A program made the position numbers and the translations under genes. From NCBI RefSeq assembly GCF_014644535.1, contig NZ_BMKW01000006.1:186001-250000 (forward strand): a stretch of DNA of 64,000 bases, given 5' to 3'. Under the pieces are notes generated by a model, which was given only the letters and a program-made list of their open reading frames with translations, searched no databases and was not told the origin of the DNA. Shown one piece after another: positions 62,020-64,000 of this stretch (its first letter is position 1; every line of letters starts with the position of its first letter). Source of the stretch: Neoroseomonas lacus. GTDB lineage: Bacteria > Pseudomonadota > Alphaproteobacteria > Acetobacterales > Acetobacteraceae.

Positions 62020-62412
62020 CTACCACAGGTGCGCCGCGCCGCCGAGGGCAAGGAGCGCCGCGAGCGCCAGCCCCGACAGCGTCAGGATCATGCCGCCGCC
62101 GCGCAGCGGCACGATGTCAGGGTCGTGCGACATGCCGATGCTATGCGCGACGCGCCCGGCGAGCATCGCTACCCCGGCGGCGTGCAGCGCCACGGCGGGC
62201 GCGCCGCACAATTCGGCGGCGAGCAGCGTGACCAGGAAGACCGGGACATATTCGGCGCAATTGGCGTGCGCCCGCACCGTCCGTTCCAGCATCCGGTCAC
62301 CGCCGGTGCCGAGCACGACCTGCGCCTTGTAACGCCTCGCCAGGACCCGCGCGGTCAGCACCAGGAAGAGCAGGAGCAGCAGGCCGGCATAAAGGGCGGT
62401 GATGCGTGGCAT
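62020..62412 (-). CDS. MAPEG family membrane protein, second copy
   Basis: A 130-residue, four-TM protein similar to the first copy. It has RTVRAHANCAEYVPVFLVTL, AAGVAMLAGRVAHSIGMSHD, and RGGGMILTLSGLALAALLAL. Likeness to the other copy suggests duplication around the YbaK-like gene. The ATG at 62412 was chosen over one 48 bases upstream because it starts directly with the first TM helix. It diverges from hemW. Confidence 0.88.
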   Translation of the reverse strand: MPRITALYAGLLLLLFLVLTARVLARRYKAQVVLGTGGDRMLERTVRAHANCAEYVPVFLVTLLAAELCGAPAVALHAAGVAMLAGRVAHSIGMSHDPDIVPLRGGGMILTLSGLALAALLALGGAAHLW

Positions 62413-62463
62413 GATGGTCCCCCGGGTTCGACAGATCGCGCCTCGCACGCCATATGCCACCGC

Positions 62464-63618
62464 GTGACCGAACCCCTCGCCCTATACATCCACTGGCCGT
62501 TCTGCGCCGCCAAGTGCCCATATTGCGACTTCAATTCCCATGTGCGCGACCGGGTGGACCAGGCCCGTTTCGGCGACGCGCTGCGGCGGGAACTGGCGCA
62601 TGAGGCCGCGCGCGTCGGCCGCCGGCCGCTTGCCAGCATCTTTTTCGGCGGCGGCACACCCTCCCTGATGGACCCAGCGACCGTCGCCGCGCTGATCGAG
62701 GATGCGCGCGCGCTGTTCGATGCCGGCCCGGATATCGAGATCACGCTGGAAGCCAACCCGACCAGCGTCGAGATCGGCCGCCTCGCCGCCTTCCGCGATG
62801 CGGGGGTGAACCGAGCCAGCCTCGGCGTGCAGTCGCTCGATGAAGCCGCGCTGCGCTTCCTCGGCCGCAAGCACGACAGCGCTCAGGCGATCGCCGCGCT
62901 CGAAGCCGCCCGCAGCATCTTCCCGCGCCTGTCCTTCGACCTGATCTACGCCCGCCCCGGCCAGGACGAGGCCTCCTGGCGGGCCGAGCTGCGCCAGGCG
63001 CTGGCGCTGGCCGCCGACCACCTCTCGCTCTACCAACTGACCATCGAGCCAGGGACGCAATTTGCCACCCTGCATGGCCGCGGCGCCTTCACTCTGCCTG
63101 AGGGCGACGAGGCCGCCCGGCTGTATGTCGCCACCGCCGCGGAAGCCGGACGGTTCGGCCTGCTGCCTTACGAGGTCAGCAACTATGCGAAGCCCGGCGC
63201 GGAGAGCCGGCACAACCTGGCGTATTGGCGGTATGGCGATTACCTCGGTATCGGCGCCGGCGCGCATCAGCGGCTGTTGCTGGACGGGCGCATGCTCGCC
63301 ACCCGCCGCCACCGCGCGCCCGAGGAATGGGCGAACCGCGTCGAGCGCGACGGGCATGCGGTGGTGGAGGAAGAAGTGCTTTCAGAGGCCGACCGCGCCC
63401 GCGAGGCACTGCTGATGGGGTTGCGGCTGGCCGAGGGGATCGACCCGGCACGCATCACCGCCCGCTCGGGGCTGCCTTTCGAGCAGACCGTGGACCCGGC
63501 GATGCTCGCCGCGCTGCTGGATGAGGATTACCTGGCCTGGACAGCGGAGGGGCGGCTGCGCGCGACCGCCGAGGGGATCGTCAGGCTGGATGCGCTGTTG
63601 CCGGTGTTATTGCGGTAG
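62464..63618 (+). CDS. hemW: HemW-type radical SAM protein (heme chaperone, HemN-like)
   Basis: A 384-residue radical SAM protein. It starts with LALYIHWPFCAAKCPYCDFN, in which C14, C18 and C21 hold the 4Fe-4S cluster. GGGTPSLM and LSLYQLTIEPGTQF follow. The missing fourth N-terminal Cys and the short N-terminus mark it as HemW rather than the coproporphyrinogen oxidase HemN. HemW inserts heme into respiratory enzymes. The GTG at 62464 is the start; the long open frame upstream is antisense to other genes. A strong hairpin follows the stop. Confidence 0.94.
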   Translation: MTEPLALYIHWPFCAAKCPYCDFNSHVRDRVDQARFGDALRRELAHEAARVGRRPLASIFFGGGTPSLMDPATVAALIEDARALFDAGPDIEITLEANPTSVEIGRLAAFRDAGVNRASLGVQSLDEAALRFLGRKHDSAQAIAALEAARSIFPRLSFDLIYARPGQDEASWRAELRQALALAADHLSLYQLTIEPGTQFATLHGRGAFTLPEGDEAARLYVATAAEAGRFGLLPYEVSNYAKPGAESRHNLAYWRYGDYLGIGAGAHQRLLLDGRMLATRRHRAPEEWANRVERDGHAVVEEEVLSEADRAREALLMGLRLAEGIDPARITARSGLPFEQTVDPAMLAALLDEDYLAWTAEGRLRATAEGIVRLDALLPVLLR

Positions 63619-63623
63619 GAAGG

Positions 63624-63645
63624 TCGGGGGAGAGAACTCCCCCGA
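63624..63645 (+). terminator. Terminator-like hairpin after hemW
   Basis: TCGGGGGAG (63624-63632), loop AGAA, CTCCCCCGA (63637-63645): a perfect 9-bp stem six bases past the hemW stop, followed by a C/T-rich run (CTCCTTCTTCT). This fits an intrinsic terminator. Confidence 0.7.
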
Positions 63646-63809
63646 ACCCCCTCCTTCTTCTACCAATTGACGCTGGGTGTGGCTGTCGGTTCGTGGATGT
63701 TCGGGTTCGAGTGGGCGCGGATGGCTCCACATAAAGGGTGGCAGGCACGAATTGAGGAAGAGGCGGCGATGCTGCGGCTTGCCGAACGCGTAGTGGGGGC
63801 GCCGTCGGC

Positions 63810-64000
63810 ATGCTGCTCCGGGCGGGCGCCGCGTTCGTCGGTTTCATCGTGATTGTTGTTCGGGTTCTAGATGGATCTGCCTGCGAACCGGATGAAGCGG
63901 CGGGCTGCGGCGCTTCGGTGGTGTTTCTCGCCGCGTTTCTCGGGTTGCCCTTGGGTACCATATTCGGCGGAATCGCCGCGACCCGCCTCATCCAATGGCC
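63810..64000 (+). CDS. Small membrane protein, C-terminus cut by window edge
   Basis: From an ATG at 63810 the frame stays open to the window end for 63 codons. It begins MLLRAGAAFVGFIVIVVRVL, a clear TM helix, then a short loop with two cysteines (CEPDEAAGC), then VVFLAAFLGLPLGTIFGGIA, a second TM. An overlapping frame (63721-63852) reads MAPHKGWQARIEEEAAMLRL and could be the start of the same protein before a frameshift. No family is recognised. Confidence 0.5.
   Translation, partial: MLLRAGAAFVGFIVIVVRVLDGSACEPDEAAGCGASVVFLAAFLGLPLGTIFGGIAATRLIQW

Noticed and set aside
61096-62463. Upstream extension of the hemW frame by 456 codons
   Set aside because: It runs antisense through the MAPEG and deacylase genes; hemW homology starts at the GTG at 62464.

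Overview
The window is a strongly G+C-rich stretch of a proteobacterial chromosome. Dense ATGA-overlapping operons, many substrate-binding proteins with an RR start to the signal peptide, an IalB-like protein and dispersed GGGGC/GCCCC hairpins after genes all suggest an alphaproteobacterium, most likely an Acetobacteraceae (Roseomonas-like) soil or water organism. This is inferred from gene style; there is no rRNA or other phylogenetic marker. No tRNA, CRISPR array, intact insertion sequence or prophage was seen.

Left part (1-11.8 kb). A hydantoinase/oxoprolinase pair (hyuA, and hyuB cut by the window edge) diverges from a DsbA-fold isomerase followed by a complete Dpp/Opp-type ABC importer core (two permeases, two ATPases) with no binding protein. 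Two TGAAC-N2-GTTCA dyads lie in the divergent gap. Next comes a minus-strand operon (ketopantoate-reductase-like protein, SDR, thiolase) facing a divergent TetR gene; an excellent promoter lies inside a 13-bp-arm inverted repeat there.

Centre-left (12-28 kb). A ten-kilobase minus-strand operon runs hyuA, hyuB, old-yellow-enzyme, a complete branched-chain-type ABC importer (LivK, H, M, G, F) and an SDR. Facing it on the plus strand are an XRE-cupin regulator, an SDR, a signal-less CE4/NodB hydrolase and an orphan family-5 binding protein. TGAAAATCA-type dyads sit between the two arms. Together they read as an uptake and ring-opening pathway for a cyclic amide or imide, with redox processing. 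A single-chain dihydroxyacetone kinase follows, then a decayed strip with fragments of an intradiol dioxygenase and of a GntR/UTRA regulator.

Centre-right (28.8-49.4 kb). A four-gene RND efflux operon (outer-membrane lipoprotein, membrane-fusion protein, two MdtB/MdtC-like pumps) is followed by an NtaA/SnaA-type flavin monooxygenase. Convergent to that are an orphan molybdenum-hydroxylase large subunit with Gln where Glu is expected and an Ldh2-family reductase. A polar amino-acid ABC importer is then co-transcribed with two DAO-family flavoproteins and a class IV aminotransferase homologue with Asn in place of the PLP-binding Lys.

Right part (49.4-64 kb) is more housekeeping: a small membrane protein, OpgH glucosyltransferase, a Bug/TctC binding protein, a methyltransferase, an IalB-like protein, rlmN, a 1363-residue secreted NIDO/Calx-beta/RTX protein, a rhodanese, a MAPEG - YbaK-like deacylase - MAPEG trio, hemW, and a partial membrane protein at the edge.
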